Shown: positions 20,942 through 33,131 of the stretch, piece by piece
Position numbering within the stretch: the first letter of the stretch is position 1
Layout: the number at the start of each line of letters is the position of its first letter
NCBI GenBank assembly: GCA_025399215.1
Contig: MU621169.1
Span: 1-64,000 of the forward strand
Reading direction: 5' to 3'
Length of the DNA stretch: 64,000 nucleotides
Source of the DNA: Globomyces pollinis-pini
Taxonomy: Eukaryota; Chytridiomycota; Chytridiomycetes; Rhizophydiales; Globomycetaceae
Position numbers and translations under genes: made by a program
Notes under the pieces: generated by a model
The model's database searches: none
Seen by the model: only the letters and a program-made list of their open reading frames with translations
What the model was told of the DNA's origin: nothing

Positions 20942-22230
20942 TTAACGAGTTTTAGACTTTGGAGCTGCTTCGTTTGCAGCTATTGATCGTAAAAAGATAG
21001 CATCTTGAGGATGGCTACAAATCAGTCTCGATATTCTTACTCTTTTTCCCCTTCTTCAAAGGTATAAGAAGACGCAACTGCCAATTGTGTTCCATCGCAA
21101 TTAAACGAAAGTGAAGAGATACTGGTAGGGTATGCAGGATATTGACGTAATCGTTTTTTGTTTAATCCATCCCTAAAATGGTAAATGAAATCATAACTTA
21201 CCAGATACTGACCACTCCATCGCCACCACCAGATGCAAATGTTTCTTGATGTTGTGGGTGGTATGTAAGAGCATTTACAGGATATATAAACTCACATTCA
21301 TCCACCTAATACGTGTTATTCAAATCGAGAATACTTTTTGTCTGTGGCATTTAAAGCTGAACTTTTTGGATTGATCGGCGGTATCGAAAAAATCTACTGC
21401 AACTACGGGAATGTTAGCATTTATGAAATTAGGTGTATATGTAATGATAAAGAGCATCAAATTTAATACAAATGTAGCAAAAGTATAAGTTGATCATTTT
21501 TCTTGTTCAATATATAACTTACCACGCCCTTCAATTGAACTAGTAGCATAACCTTTTCCATTTGGTATACAGGCGATTTTTCTAGTCATATACTTCAAAT
21601 TCGATTCCTTGGTTTCCAAAGGTGCACTTGTATTTCTTAAATCATATACTAGGATAATTCGATTTGCCAATGCAACCACCATTTTCTCTTTGCAAACATC
21701 CAATGAAAACACCTTTTCAGTTTGTTCCAAAGTGGTCATCAAAGGATCTGAGTTTCGATCATCCCATAACTTGATAGATTTATCCCAACTGCCGGTGATA
21801 GTCATATCTATGGAATGATTAGTCCAAATGCTTGAAACCTGATGTCGTCCGAATACAACTTATTGGCAATTCATGAGATCCAATCTCCGATTGAACATCA
21901 GATTTCAAATCAATTCTATGTTTGTATTAAATAAACCAAAAACAAACTTTGTCAATTTCAAATCTAATCCTCCAGAGTATAGACAATCGCCATTGGTTGA
22001 AAAATCCACATCCAAGACTGCAGCTTTATGTAAATACATTGTTTTTTTGACATTTAAATTAGATTGATGATGTGCTTGATATATCCCCACAGTCTGAAAA
22101 TTAATAAACTGGAAACTACTTTATTCCATGATGACACAACTAAGAGAGTAGGATCTACTGGACTGAAGAGAACTTTTGAGATAGCATCCATTGGAGGTTC
22201 TACTACTTCTATTTCGCCTGCTCTGCTCAT
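20942..22230 (-). CDS. BUB3: Spindle-checkpoint WD40 protein Bub3
   Basis: Starts [20 protein letters not shown], as in Bub3. WD repeats follow: [19 protein letters not shown], then [44 protein letters not shown], and the diagnostic [27 protein letters not shown]. Late in the protein are [29 protein letters not shown] and KKRLRQYP, ending PKSKTR. Bub3 binds phosphorylated MELT repeats of Knl1 and GLEBS motifs of Bub1/Mad3 at kinetochores. The invariant Glu/Arg of the SSIEGR repeat is present. About 325 residues in seven or eight exons with 25-30 nt introns. Confidence 0.92.
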
Positions 22231-24745
22231 CAAACCTTGAACTGTTGAAGAAAAATTTTACGAAATGAAATCTTTCAAGATTGGAAGGATTAGGGAAGCT
22301 AACGCTGATATGGATTATATTTTCGAAAAGTAACTTTACTTTGACGTTATGCAGCATAACGTTATGTATGGTGTGATAGTCTTAAACATTTATAAAAACT
22401 TCCTTGTCTGACTTTAACATTTAGAAAAACATCCTTAGCGGTTCTCAATTTGGGTTGGTAACCATCGTTTAAATATGTGGATAAAGTGATTTGTAAAGAG
22501 ATATTGACATTATATCACAGAGGCGATAGTGATGAGAAGGTAATTTCAGTTGAATTCATGGTTGACATACTTTCATAATCATCCAGATAACAAAGAATAT
22601 GAGTTAGATACTTTAAGCAATCCAAAAACAGTTTCAAGATTTTCCCAATTCTAGATTTCTTGGCATCCGTTAGGGGAGTGATAAGATAGATAAGAGTCAA
22701 ACCCAAACAACCAAATCCAGTTAGCATCACATGAGACTTTGAAGATGATGGTTATTGAGGACGTATAGTAGTAGTTGTAACAATCATATTCTGTTATTCA
22801 AGGTGAGTCAACTGGGAGGGTAGTAATCAGTGACCTTATTGTGCGACAACCAAACGACATATCAATATGGAATAAGACTTTAAATAAAACTATTGCATGA
22901 ATAGTAAGGAGATATGTAAATAGTTGGATTTGATGTAAAATACACAAAGGTAAAGAATGACCACATCAACTGCTCACATGCATCGGATCAACCTCCAAAA
23001 CAGTCATGAGATGCGGCCAAATAAACCTCGTTTTGTTACAGTTCATTTGTAGGAGTTGATCGTTCAAATGAAATCTGTTCCTAATGTTGGAATACTGTAA
23101 ATTGTTTTCATTTTAAATAAAAAATTTGTTCAATGAATTTGGTTACTCGGGTCGTGTTCGTACATGACATTGACGGAAATTGGGTGAGAGTGATTCAAAA
23201 TCTATCATCTACTGAGTCTTCACAAATATGTCTGACTTACCAAGTGGAGTAATTGAATCTTAGTCAAGAGTTCCGAACCTCTATTACCTCATGGTTGGGC
23301 ACAAGCATTGGACACATATACAATTCATCTGGTGATGAAGATAACCATCAGTTACACGTTCACCCGTCCTCCTTGTTTCATTTATGGTGGTAGATGATGT
23401 TTTCATGTGTTAACTCTATTAATGCCACACCGCTTTCATCGTTTCATTTGTATTAAATGAAATGAAATTACACCAGAGATTAAATGAGTTAAATATGGGC
23501 TTCAGAATTAAATATATTTATAATCTTTCTAGCGACTGTTACTCTATGCTTCTAAAAGTACACTGAAACAAATATGTGGTGTTGATTATTGTGTTCGCTT
23601 TTCTTGTAGAGGCCTCAAAAGAATCTCCATTGCGTTCTTCGGCTCTGGCAGTTCGTACAAAAATTCCCCGATCATTGAGAGTGCATTGAATGGAATCTCA
23701 CATTTCTCTTTATTCTTTCTGGTATGAATCTCTATCCGATTCGTCAGTTTTGAAAAGTTGGGTGATTCAAGTTCAGCTCTTGAGGGGTGAGTATTATTCG
23801 TTCGATAATCTGTTAAAATTTCATTCTAAAAGTTATGGTTTTAAAATGTTACGTTCTGAAGCTCGTTTAATAGTGTGTTTATCTTGATTTTTTCAATGAC
23901 ACTTCTTGAGATCTGATCTTGTCTATTAAGTTGATGTGGAATCCCATTTTTGATCGATTTCTTTTTCTTGGTGTATTCAAGTTGATTGATGAGTCGATCA
24001 TAGTTGAACATGACAATGTTGGTGTTTGTGTGGAAATTGATTTTTTCATTTTTTACTAGCTATAAATCCAAATTGGGTTTTTTGTCAAATAGCCAAATAT
24101 GATTGTGGGTTAAACGGTCATGACTATCTTAGTTCAAGAAGCAACCAAAGTATCGCCAATAAACAAGGAGTTGTTGCCTTTTTTTTCAAGGCTGAACAAT
24201 GTGTCAGAATTCGTAAGTGAACTAAGTAAAAAATAATAAGGAACGAAGACAGTAGTTAATTGTGATATATTTAAGATCAATTTTAACGAAATGAAGTAAT
24301 TCAAACAAGGGTAAAAAATTAATGCACTGATCAAAAAGCCCAGATCAATAAGATAAAATCAGAAAAAATTCTCTTTTGAGACCAGCGGGTACTTTCGGCC
24401 GCCCCAACAAAGAACAAAATCAACAACCAAAGAAAAAGGAAAGTTGAACAAAGAAGAGCAAAGGTAGAAAAAGCAAAATTAATAAATAAGGATCCAAGTT
24501 GAATAAGGTTCAATAAGAAGCAGAGGGACAGAGAAAGTGAGAAATGGCGGGATAAATTCTTCACGAGCCACCACATGGCAATTCGAAAAATAATAAAAAA
24601 GCACATGGTTGGGGGGTTTGCACCGACCCATTGAACGCATTTGTATCACCCAAATGAGTCAGCCATATTCATTATACCACACGATAAAATCTTATAAAAG
24701 CACCACTTAAAACCAATACAAAACTTAAAAAAACTATAGCTTAGA
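22231..24745. other. Long gene-poor region upstream of the GATA factor
   Basis: About 2.5 kb, the largest gene-poor stretch in the window. The only notable ORF is on the minus strand at 22515-22730 (about 67 residues from an inner ATG, MLTGFGCLGLTLIYLITPL), which could be the first exon of a small membrane protein; no homology is recognised. Elsewhere I see no conserved exon, RNA gene or repeat. A long upstream region is typical for regulated transcription-factor genes, so much of it may be cis-regulatory DNA for the GATA gene. Confidence 0.4.
24693..24699 (+). promoter_or_regulatory. TATA box of the GATA factor gene
   Basis: TATAAAA about 47 nt upstream of the ATG at 24746, followed by an A-rich leader with no other ATG. 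The spacing suits a short 5' leader. Confidence 0.5.
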
Positions 24746-25561
24746 ATGCTAACTAATCAACCCCAATTGTTTCAAACTTGGTACTCAACTCAACAGGATC
24801 AGTCATTCAATGCTTGGCCTTTTGATTCATTGGATGACTCTTCTGATCCTTTCAATTATTCTACTTTGTCTGATTTTGTTAAATTGGAAGATAGTCCTTT
24901 ACTCTCACCCATCGCTAGTCCTACTTTGTTTAATCCATTCTTTCCATATCAATCGGATACCCAAACTGTAAACTCAATTGCTCCTTCTGCTATCTCGCCT
25001 GTCACTACTCCTCCTTCCCCTGTTGTCTCACACACTTCTCCCACTTGCCCAAACGATCAATTATCACAACCCAAATCTCCAAAATCTGAAGTTTCTGATG
25101 CAGATTCTAACTTGACTCCTTCTGAAAGAAAAAAGATGCGAGAATGGTCCAGAAATCTTACTTGTTTCAATTGTAAAACTACAAAAACTCCACTTTGGCG
25201 TCGAACTCACGATAGACAACATAGTCTATGCAATGCTTGTGGGTTGTATTACAAACAGTACAATACACATCGCCCTGTAGCTTATAAAGATCGCCATCCT
25301 AGAGTGTCCAAGAAAACAGATACAGATTCCAATCCTGGCCTTTCAAAGCAAAGAACTTTCCAATATATCCAAAGTCAAGTGATTGGAGCCATGGGGCAGA
25401 AACCAAAGCCAATTGTGGAAGCCAATACCGCGCCAGTGAATCCAATGCTCAAGTCATTCTTAGAGAAAGTGAAACAGAGTAGTATTGATTTTCCAAATGG
25501 AACGGTAACCATGAATTGGGCACAGCTACAAGCCCTCTTGGATGCAACAAAATCTTCCTAA
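24746..25561 (+). CDS. GATA-type zinc-finger transcription factor
   Basis: An intronless ORF of 271 residues. One GATA finger at residues 140-165: CFNC, an 18-residue loop containing TPLWRRTHDR, then CNACGLYYKQYNTHRP. The loop length and LWRR motif are those of fungal GATA factors. The N-terminal 130 residues are rich in Ser, Pro, Thr and acidic residues (for example KLEDSPLLSPIASPT), a likely activation domain. The C-terminal region carries KDRHPRVSKK just after the finger, then a helical segment with MLKSFLEKVKQ. Fungal GATA factors bind HGATAR and control nitrogen, light or iron responses; which applies here cannot be told. A TATA box lies 47 nt upstream. Confidence 0.92.
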   Translation: MLTNQPQLFQTWYSTQQDQSFNAWPFDSLDDSSDPFNYSTLSDFVKLEDSPLLSPIASPTLFNPFFPYQSDTQTVNSIAPSAISPVTTPPSPVVSHTSPTCPNDQLSQPKSPKSEVSDADSNLTPSERKKMREWSRNLTCFNCKTTKTPLWRRTHDRQHSLCNACGLYYKQYNTHRPVAYKDRHPRVSKKTDTDSNPGLSKQRTFQYIQSQVIGAMGQKPKPIVEANTAPVNPMLKSFLEKVKQSSIDFPNGTVTMNWAQLQALLDATKSS

Positions 25562-26397
25562 AGAGTTTCTTTTTCTGTTATATTATCTGTAAAGTTTCTG
25601 CATAATAAATCTTTTTATTTCATATACACTTTTGCATCTATTGAGTTGTATTTACCAGCAAAATGAACTTAGAACGCTATATATCAGTCTTTATAAAATG
25701 CTGTGTAGTTAATAAACCTTTTGGAATCACGTTCAAAACTGTACTACTGTGATATTCGCTCAGGGCAAATTCTAGGATAAGAATCACAGAATGAATAAAA
25801 GTTGGTGATATCTATTTTAGTTTGGCATTTTACAAAATAATAGAGACTTGAAATGTGCATAATCAAGAGATAATTAGTCGTACGTATACAATATTATACT
25901 GAACGAACAGATCAAAAACTGCTCTTTCTACATTCAATTGAACAAATTCAGCAAAGTCTTTAGCTATTCCAATAGAACATAATAACAGATCTGGGCACGT
26001 TAAAACAAAATCAATGTACGTTGATCAGTGGCTAAACAGACCATTAATCGTGTTCTAAAGTTATATATCCATTGATATCATTCCTCCTTTGAAAGCAAAA
26101 ATTCACCAGATCAGCAGGATTGTGCTACCAGATGGATTGAACATTGACGTTTTGTGAGAAACCGCGTGAACACTTATGGAACTAACCTTTATATTTCAAT
26201 ATTCCGGAAAGCTCATGTCTATGACTATTAGCCTGTTAGATCTTCACACTAAGATCCTAGTTAAAAATTTGAAGTGGTAATGAAAGTACTGATATTTGCC
26301 CCAACTAAAGCATGCCTCAATGTATGAAAACTATCTGCATCTCGAAAGAATATAATATCGTGAATTCTAGAATTAAATAAATTGAATAATTGTTTAT
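25562..26397. other. Intergenic region, no gene seen
   Basis: About 840 nt between the convergent GATA factor and MICAL-like genes. Just after the GATA stop there is AATAAA-like sequence (near 25601) consistent with a polyadenylation region. I find no exon with homology and no repeat in the rest. Confidence 0.4.
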
Positions 26398-28115
26398 TTA
26401 TTGATCTTTTTTGAGCACTGCATCTACAAATCGAGGAGGTAACGTATGAATGGCAGTTTCATTATTATATCTTGACAGAAACAATGCTGGATGATAACGA
26501 TATAGAGGATCAGTTTTCCATTCATGACCAGATATAACAGTATTATCCATAAAGACACTCCATTCTGAAGTCAAGAAAGCATTCTTTCTCTCTTCATCTA
26601 CCAAATGTTTATCACCATTACTAATAGCACTTAAATGAGCAGCCCAAACTCCATCAATGGCACTATGAAATCCACGATTGATACCTAATCCTTGCGGCCA
26701 ATATGGGTTTTGAAAGGTGTCCCCAACAGGAACCACTAATGCATCCATAACGTGTTCATCGACAGAGTTTAACCATTGATGAGTTTGAACACAGACTCCT
26801 CTTGCTGAAAAATCAAACATTTGAATTCCATTTTTATCACAATATTCAGCATCTTGATGAACACCACAAACCTTTGCAATCAATCTTCCCATTTCACGTA
26901 ATTTATCGAAATTCACATTATCAGCCTGAAGTGTTTCTTTCACTGTTGATTTCACTTCAGCAATCACACCATACTCTTTTAATTCTTTAATTTTGGTAGC
27001 AGCAGCAAAAAAGTGATTGGTAGTACCTCTCATGTATTCCAATGATTCCAATTTAAGGTTTTGATCTGCTAAAGGACCTAATGCAGTTGATTTCCAAAGA
27101 GCACTTTGACGTGTCAATACAAATTCTTGTAATTTATTTTCTTTTACCGTTTTAGAAAAATTCATATTGATGACAATACCTATAGTGTTAAAAAGATTCG
27201 AATACCAATAGCTTGACTAAATCTTTGTAATTTTCTATCAAATCCCAAGTTTCGAATCAATTTTGATGATTCCCCTTCAGCAACAATCAAAGAATCGAAA
27301 TCAATAATTTTTGATTGATGAAATAGATTCAATTCTGTTTCATTTTCAAATGGATGACGAATGATAGCACCATCTTTTGATAAATATTTTTCAAAATAAT
27401 CGACTTTAGAAATTTTTTCGAATTGATAGATATCTGTTTCTCCAGGTGTTAGATCATCCAATTCAACCACTTTTGATGCTTTTAGTTTAAGATACTGTTT
27501 GGCTTGATCTGTTGGTAACGTCCAAACTTTCCATTTATGTTGATCTAGACCTTTTAAATTTGATTGTTCCATATTGATAGTTTTCAACATTATTGGATCA
27601 ATAATTCCACAAACTCCAAATCCAAAATGAACTTTGACTTGTAACATCAAAGCTACTTTTAATAAAACTAATTGAAGTTCTTTTGTACCAATATGAGAAT
27701 GACCATGAGGTTTAAAAGTTGGTATCCAAATTTTTAAACCAAAATCCATTAAATCTTCAGTTAAATTTGAAAACATCTTTAAAACGTTATGTCGACTAAA
27801 TAAAGTTCTTAATTCAATTAAAGTCACTTGATGACCTAACATGGCAGCTTCTACTGCAGCTCTTAATCCACATGGACCACCACCAGAGATGAGAATATTT
27901 GATGGTACCGTTACTTTTTCATATCTTGAAAATCGTTTGTCTAGAATGGTAAACAAGGATTTTTTGGAATATGGTAACATGGGTAATACTTTTTCTTTTA
28001 AACTTTCATAAGTTGGTGTAATGGTTCTTATTGATTCGAAAATATCAATCATTTCCAATGGTTCTGTTGTATCTAAAAATTTCAAAAAACTTTCTTTTAA
28101 ATCGATTGAAGGCAT
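26398..28115 (-). CDS. MICAL-like FAD monooxygenase, catalytic domain only
   Basis: Two exons joined across a 26-nt intron (27180-27205), giving 563 residues. An N-terminal helical region of about 70 residues precedes the FAD GxGxxG motif ILISGGGPCGLRAAVEAAMLG..VTLIE. MICAL-type motifs follow: RTLFSRHNVLKMF, IGTKELQLVLLKVALML, a second FAD motif around DSLIVAEGESSKLIRNLGF, and the C-terminal substrate/FAD segment NPYWPQGLGINRGFHSAIDGVW. These match the flavin monooxygenase domain of animal MICALs, which oxidise actin methionines. CH, LIM and coiled-coil domains are absent. It is also related to aromatic hydroxylases of the p-hydroxybenzoate hydroxylase fold, so actin as substrate is an inference. 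Confidence 0.8.
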
Positions 28116-28593
28116 GATTAAACAACTATCTGTCAGTAAATAGAGTTATCGTTACTTGTTGGTGTTGTACTGGTGGTGGTGTTTGTGTTTAAATAAGTCT
28201 TTGATGGATGCTTTTATCAATTGCTTTTCATTGCTTTATTGCTTTTCGCGAAAAAGCATATTTTTAATTGACCGTTTTCTTGATCAACTTACACAAAGCA
28301 AAGATATCATCTTGGAACAATCACACAAGATATGTATGGTGTATAGTTGAATCGTATTCAAATTAACAAACCAATCCAGTTTTGATAACGAAAAAAAATG
28401 AATATATCGTATTGAGTTTTTTAAAAGACTCAATACAAAAAACTATACAAGATCAAATCAAATACCCAATTTTCGGTAGTTGACGCGAGAAATTCTATTC
28501 AATGCATCAAAAAAATAAAATAACGCAACTTATTATATATGATGTCTTTATTAATACCGAAAACTAATATAGTATTTAAAAAAATGAATTAAA
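28116..28593. other. Intergenic region between SPA2 and the MICAL-like gene
   Basis: About 480 nt, AT-rich, with one ORF of about 64 codons and no homology. It should hold the MICAL-like promoter and the 3' end of SPA2. No repeat or RNA gene seen. Confidence 0.35.
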
Positions 28594-31277
28594 TTAATAT
28601 TTAAGAATAGCCAATAACTCTTTAGCTTGCTACCAATCAACAATAATATAAGTCATACCTTTGCCATTTCATAAGAAGAATTTGCTAATTTCTGTTTGGT
28701 AGTTTTATCATTTGGAGCATCATAAATGATATCACCCAAATCTAGAAATTCGTTTCGAATATCCGATAAAATAAGTGCAATCTCATCAGCTTCGTTTGCT
28801 ACTTGATCACTAATCTCGGGTGAGGTATCTAAAGTGCCTTGAGTTTCATAGATGATGTTATCAACATTGGTGGCAACTTTGTTGATATAGTCTAGTAATT
28901 CGTCTCCAGTTGCTCCAGGATCTTTCATGGCTTGTAATAGTTTTTGTATTGTATGTGCGATACTGTCGATTTGATCGCCAAGGTATCCCTATTCATTAAT
29001 CATTCTAAAGTATACTTGTAATTCTGGTAAATTCATTGGTGGTAATTCATCGCCATTTTTAGGTTGTGCAAACGAACGGACAGTATCTCGTTTCGAACTA
29101 CGTGATAACGTCTCTTTATTTCCAAACGATTCCGCTGGTTTCATATTCACCAAAATATCTTTTAATAAATCAACTATATCGGCTACACTATCCGTCAACA
29201 AACCAACTTCATCTTCAATGATTTTTGATGTTTTTGATGATCCAGATTTAGCATGGTTTTTAGTTGCTTCCATTAGTATTTGTAGATTCTCTGATAATCG
29301 ATCTTTAACATCCACAATCGCATCTTTATCTGCATTTGCAATCTTGGGATCATCTTCCATCACCTCACATTCTTGTGTGATTTTCTTACATGTCAATAGA
29401 ATCTGTTTCATTTTTGTTAATACACCTTTAGGATCTATTTTGGCAGTATTGATTAAATCGTTTGTGTTATTTTCGTATTCGATATAGTAATCTTCGATTC
29501 GATCCTCATCAGATTTGCCGTTGGTGAGTGGGTTGGGAAGCGGTTGTGGTGATGGAGTAGGTGATAACATTTTGGGTGATAATACAGTTTTTGATGATCG
29601 TATCGATGCAGTCTATAAAATTAAATTGATGGGAAAAATTAATACCTTTGGTGGTATGTAAGCATTCTCCTTTGATTTCTTTAATTCAGTTTCCAGATTC
29701 ACATTCTCTGCTTTCAACTTTGCAACTAATTTCTCCAATTCCACCTTCTCAGCCTTCAGAGCTGATGCATCACCTGTATTCTTCTGCATATCCGTTTTCA
29801 ACAAATCCATCGTGTTTTGAAGAGCAGCACGTTGTGAATCAGATGCCTTTAGTTGTGTAGTCAATGCTTGAACATCTTCCAACAAATCTTGTGACTCTTT
29901 CTTGATTGAATCTAATGTCTATACGTTTAAAAAAGAATGTAACATACTCTTCTAGTTTCTGCTAAATCATCTCGCAATTCGTTATTGGATCGATCCAAAG
30001 CAACAAGTTTTAATTCAGCATCTTTTGCAATCTTATTCTATTAAATTATCAACAAAATACCTTTTGTTCTCTTTTGAAATCATCCAGTAAAAGATCATAA
30101 TCATTTTGTAATTGAATGAAATTCTTTTCATTACTATTTTTTGATGCTTCAGCCGATTTTAAATCCTATAAATACTGTTAGAAATTCGAGAATAGATATA
30201 CTTTTTTCAATTGATTATAATCCAATTCCAATTTTTCATAATCTTTCCTTGATTGTTTGTTCAATTGATTATAATCCAATTCCAATTTTTCGTAATCTTT
30301 ACGCAATTGTTTACTATCTTGATTCATCATTTCAGATTCTTTAACTTGTTTTTCAAGCATAGCAATTTTGAATTCATAATCGGATCGTAATTGTGAAATC
30401 ACTTCATCATTATTATCACTTCTTGAACTAGCTTCTTGTGATGGTCTACGAGATCGAGGTTCACGAGAATTTTCCCTGGTGGATCGAGATGGTCGATAAT
30501 TATCTTGTGATGGTTCTCTTCTACGTCTACCGCTAGGTTCACTAGCAGCTGTGTTTCGTTCCCGTTCCTATCTGTCAGTAATGATGTTGTCTACATCTGT
30601 TTGTCGCCTGGAAGAAGGTGATTTCGCATCTCTCGATCGAGATGATGGAGGCCTCTGCTGTGATTCATCACTATTCTTTATAGCCTACCAAAAATCAATA
30701 CAAACCAAAGTATAAATATCAAAAATGAATTGAAAGATGGAAAACGTTGAAATGAAACTTACACCATATCTGGAATTATAATCACTAGCAATGGTTGGGA
30801 AACGACGTTCGATTTCCAAATACAATTGTGCAGCCAAATCTTTAAACTTTGGTTCTTGTAACGTTGCCATTTTCTGTCTTGCCTGATTTCTTTTCGGTGC
30901 CAAATCGTTACGTATTGGTAAAAATGGAACTAGAAAACATTAGTATTTATTCAATGTTTGGTAAAAGGTAAATTTGCCAGAGAAATTAAGTTTAAAAAAT
31001 CAATATGCATTCATTGATTGGTAAAGTTGTCATCAAAGGTAAGTTTAAAACATCAGTATGTAAAGTTGTTTTGAATACCATCTTTGGAATCATTTAATCT
31101 TCTGTTTAATTCATCGTTTAAATCATTGGAAACATCTAGGAATTGTTCGATAGGTAGTCTGTTTATTCTTGCCATTGCAGTAGCTAAACCTTGACCTTGA
31201 CCGGATGCGAAATAGGATTCGAGGTAATCTCTTAGCAGAGCATAATGAGCAGCCAGTTGTTCTTGATCCGTTGGCAT
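28594..31277 (-). CDS. SPA2: Spa2-like polarisome scaffold
   Basis: Starts MPTDQEQLAAHYALLRDYL. Two Spa2-homology (GIT-type) repeats follow: RINRLPIEQFLDVSNDLNDEL and KRNQARQKMATLQEPKFKDL..LYLEIERRFP. Next are an Arg/Ser-rich disordered segment (about 30430-30650), a long coiled coil (about 29610-30410) and a C-terminal helical domain of the GIT1/Spa2 type (about 28590-29560; LPELQVYFRMINE..GYLGDQIDSIAHTIQKLL). Spa2 is the scaffold of the polarisome at growing tips, binding formins and MAPK kinases. Roughly 690 residues in about ten exons. The intron after KDG (31066 to about 30934) is over 100 nt, long for this genome. The coiled coil contains an exact internal repeat, DYEKLELDYNQL, encoded by a direct DNA repeat at about 30204-30300. 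Confidence 0.85.
30204..30300. repeat. Direct repeat, about 49 bp x2, in the SPA2 coiled coil
   Basis: Two near-identical consecutive copies of about 49 bp, differing at a few positions, both encoding KDYEKLELDYNQL in the SPA2 frame. An in-frame tandem duplication that lengthens the coiled coil by about two heptads. Confidence 0.75.
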
Positions 31278-32005
31278 GATTCTAAATCAACTCTCAAATT
31301 TTGAATTTTTTTTGTTGGTTTTTGGTTTAGTTTGGTGGCTTTGTCTCTCCATTTGTAGTGTTGGGCTCAAGCGGTCAACTGCCTTTTAGAGGGGTGTTTG
31401 ATTAGGGATTTTTTATTCTATTCTGGATTGGCGGTTTGTTTGGTTGATGATGTGCAAAGAGTGTTTTTTAGTGGTTAATGGTACTTGCTTTGACGCGTTT
31501 ATTTTCATGTATTCTTCATCACATTAACTGTTTGAGGTTTTTATGAAACTTACTAGATACAATCGGATGCATGATTCACTATTACATTTCTAAATGTACC
31601 GTTCTCAAATTTCATCATCACAATCCCTCTTGTGATTCTTTAATTGTTCATCAATTCTGATGAATTCAAATCTTCTTGACTTCATTTGAGTCCATCTAAT
31701 TAATTTTTTTTCCACTCTGTAACAAGATGATACGTTTTTCCTAAAAAGGTCTGTTTTACGCGGGTAGTGTGCCAAGTTTGAATTTTGGTTGAATTCTTTC
31801 CAACTCACTAAAAGAACTCAGTAAATAAACGCTCAGACAATCAAGCGTAATCAACAATCAATGGTACTTTAAATTACAATATTAACAAATGGTATAACAT
31901 CAACAAATGGAAAGATATTATAGTACTTGAGAGTAAAAATACATGACAAATATATTAGATGAAAGCGTGTCCATCCCATGATAACGTGATGACAATCACT
32001 TTTCC
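31278..32005. other. Intergenic region between SPA2 and the DUF1769 gene
   Basis: About 730 nt upstream of SPA2. A 67-codon minus-strand ORF at 31605-31808 (Lys/Arg-rich) has no recognisable domain and no supported splice partner. I leave it uncalled. The remainder shows no structure I can support. Confidence 0.35.
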
Positions 32006-33131
32006 TCATTCCTCAACAAGTTTGAATTCAATGACAAACAGGGTAGTATCCAACGATTTCGATTTCGCCATAAACCGCACCGGTTGATGATTCAAGTATC
32101 GAGTGATATCGATATGTATGCCTAGCAATGAGCATTCATAGAAACTAACCCAAGGAGAGTTGAAAAGTATTGAAATCGATGGAAGGTCCGAAAAACTAGA
32201 ATGAGGATAGGGTGAATACATCGAAATGGTAGACATGGTCAGGGTTGAAATGAATGTTTTTGGATAGGTTGGAGTTTAAGAAATAGGCGCGTCGATCACT
32301 AGCTGATTTTAAAGGGTGATTGGTTAATAGTTTTGTATCTTCCAAAAGTTCTTTTTGGGTAGTGTTGAAATTGTAAGGATGAGGTGGATGCGTGACGGAT
32401 ACAATGTTCATGGCACAAAGGATGGGACTTTGGAGCCATGGTTTATCAGAGTAAAGGTCAGCTTTTAGGCCTGGATCGATGAGATTGGCTACGGCTAAGC
32501 CTATTGAGCTTCCTAAGTCGTGTTAGATTTATATAGATAAATTGGAATCAAGAGGGAGGTTTTGCATCATGAATGTGGACTTGTTTACAAATACATATCA
32601 ATGATGATGTCACAAGCATGATGAGTTGTATATTGAGGATAGAGATGTACAAAGAAAATCCCAGTGTGAAGGATTGTAATATAGACAACTATTTATAAAT
32701 AAGGATATTGATTGTTTGAGTAGTAAAAATGGGGATAGAGATAAGAATATTGACTGATTTTCTAGTATAAATGAGGATATAGAATGATTGAGTAGTTCTT
32801 ACCAAAAGGTGGGTTAATTTTGTGATCAAAGAAAGCACCGAATACGATATCGTCTACGGGAAAAGCCTGAATGATGAGTACAAGGGAATTACTTTTTTAA
32901 ATTGACAAGATATTTGCATAGAGAATAATCTGATACGATTATGAAAGTAAATTAGATTATTTGAATTAAAGTTTTTAATTCTGACTGGATGATTAGGTAT
33001 TTGGTAATACCTAATATTGAAGCATTTAAATGATTTGATGATAATATTGTAGGATTATTTAAATTGTTTATATCAGATTTTTGTAGATTATTTTGATTTG
33101 TACCAATTGATACTAGTAGTAATTTTTTCAT
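32006..33131 (-). CDS. DUF1769 (UPF0590) family protein
   Basis: Start ATG 33131 gives MKKLLLVSIGTNQNNLQKSD, then across a 26-nt intron ILVRIKNFNSNN..RIRLFSMQISCQFKK. Across another 26-nt intron comes AFPVDDIVFGAFFDHKINPPFG, then SSIGLAVANLIDPGLKADLYSDKPWLQSP, HFNPDHVYHFDVF, LGIHIDITRYLNHQPVRFM and TLFVIEFKLVEE at the stop. This order (VRIKNF, VDDIVFGN, lYSDKPWa.SP, YL..QPlRF) is that of DUF1769, a widespread fungal family of unknown function. One intron (32513-32812) is 300 nt and contains imperfect repeats of a motif resembling GATTGAGTAGT; the others are about 26 nt. Confidence 0.8.

Noticed and set aside
28653..31277. Coiled-coil ORFs as vinculin- or myosin-tail-like separate genes
   Set aside because: The two Spa2-homology repeats at the N-terminus and the GIT-type C-terminus place all exons in one SPA2 gene.
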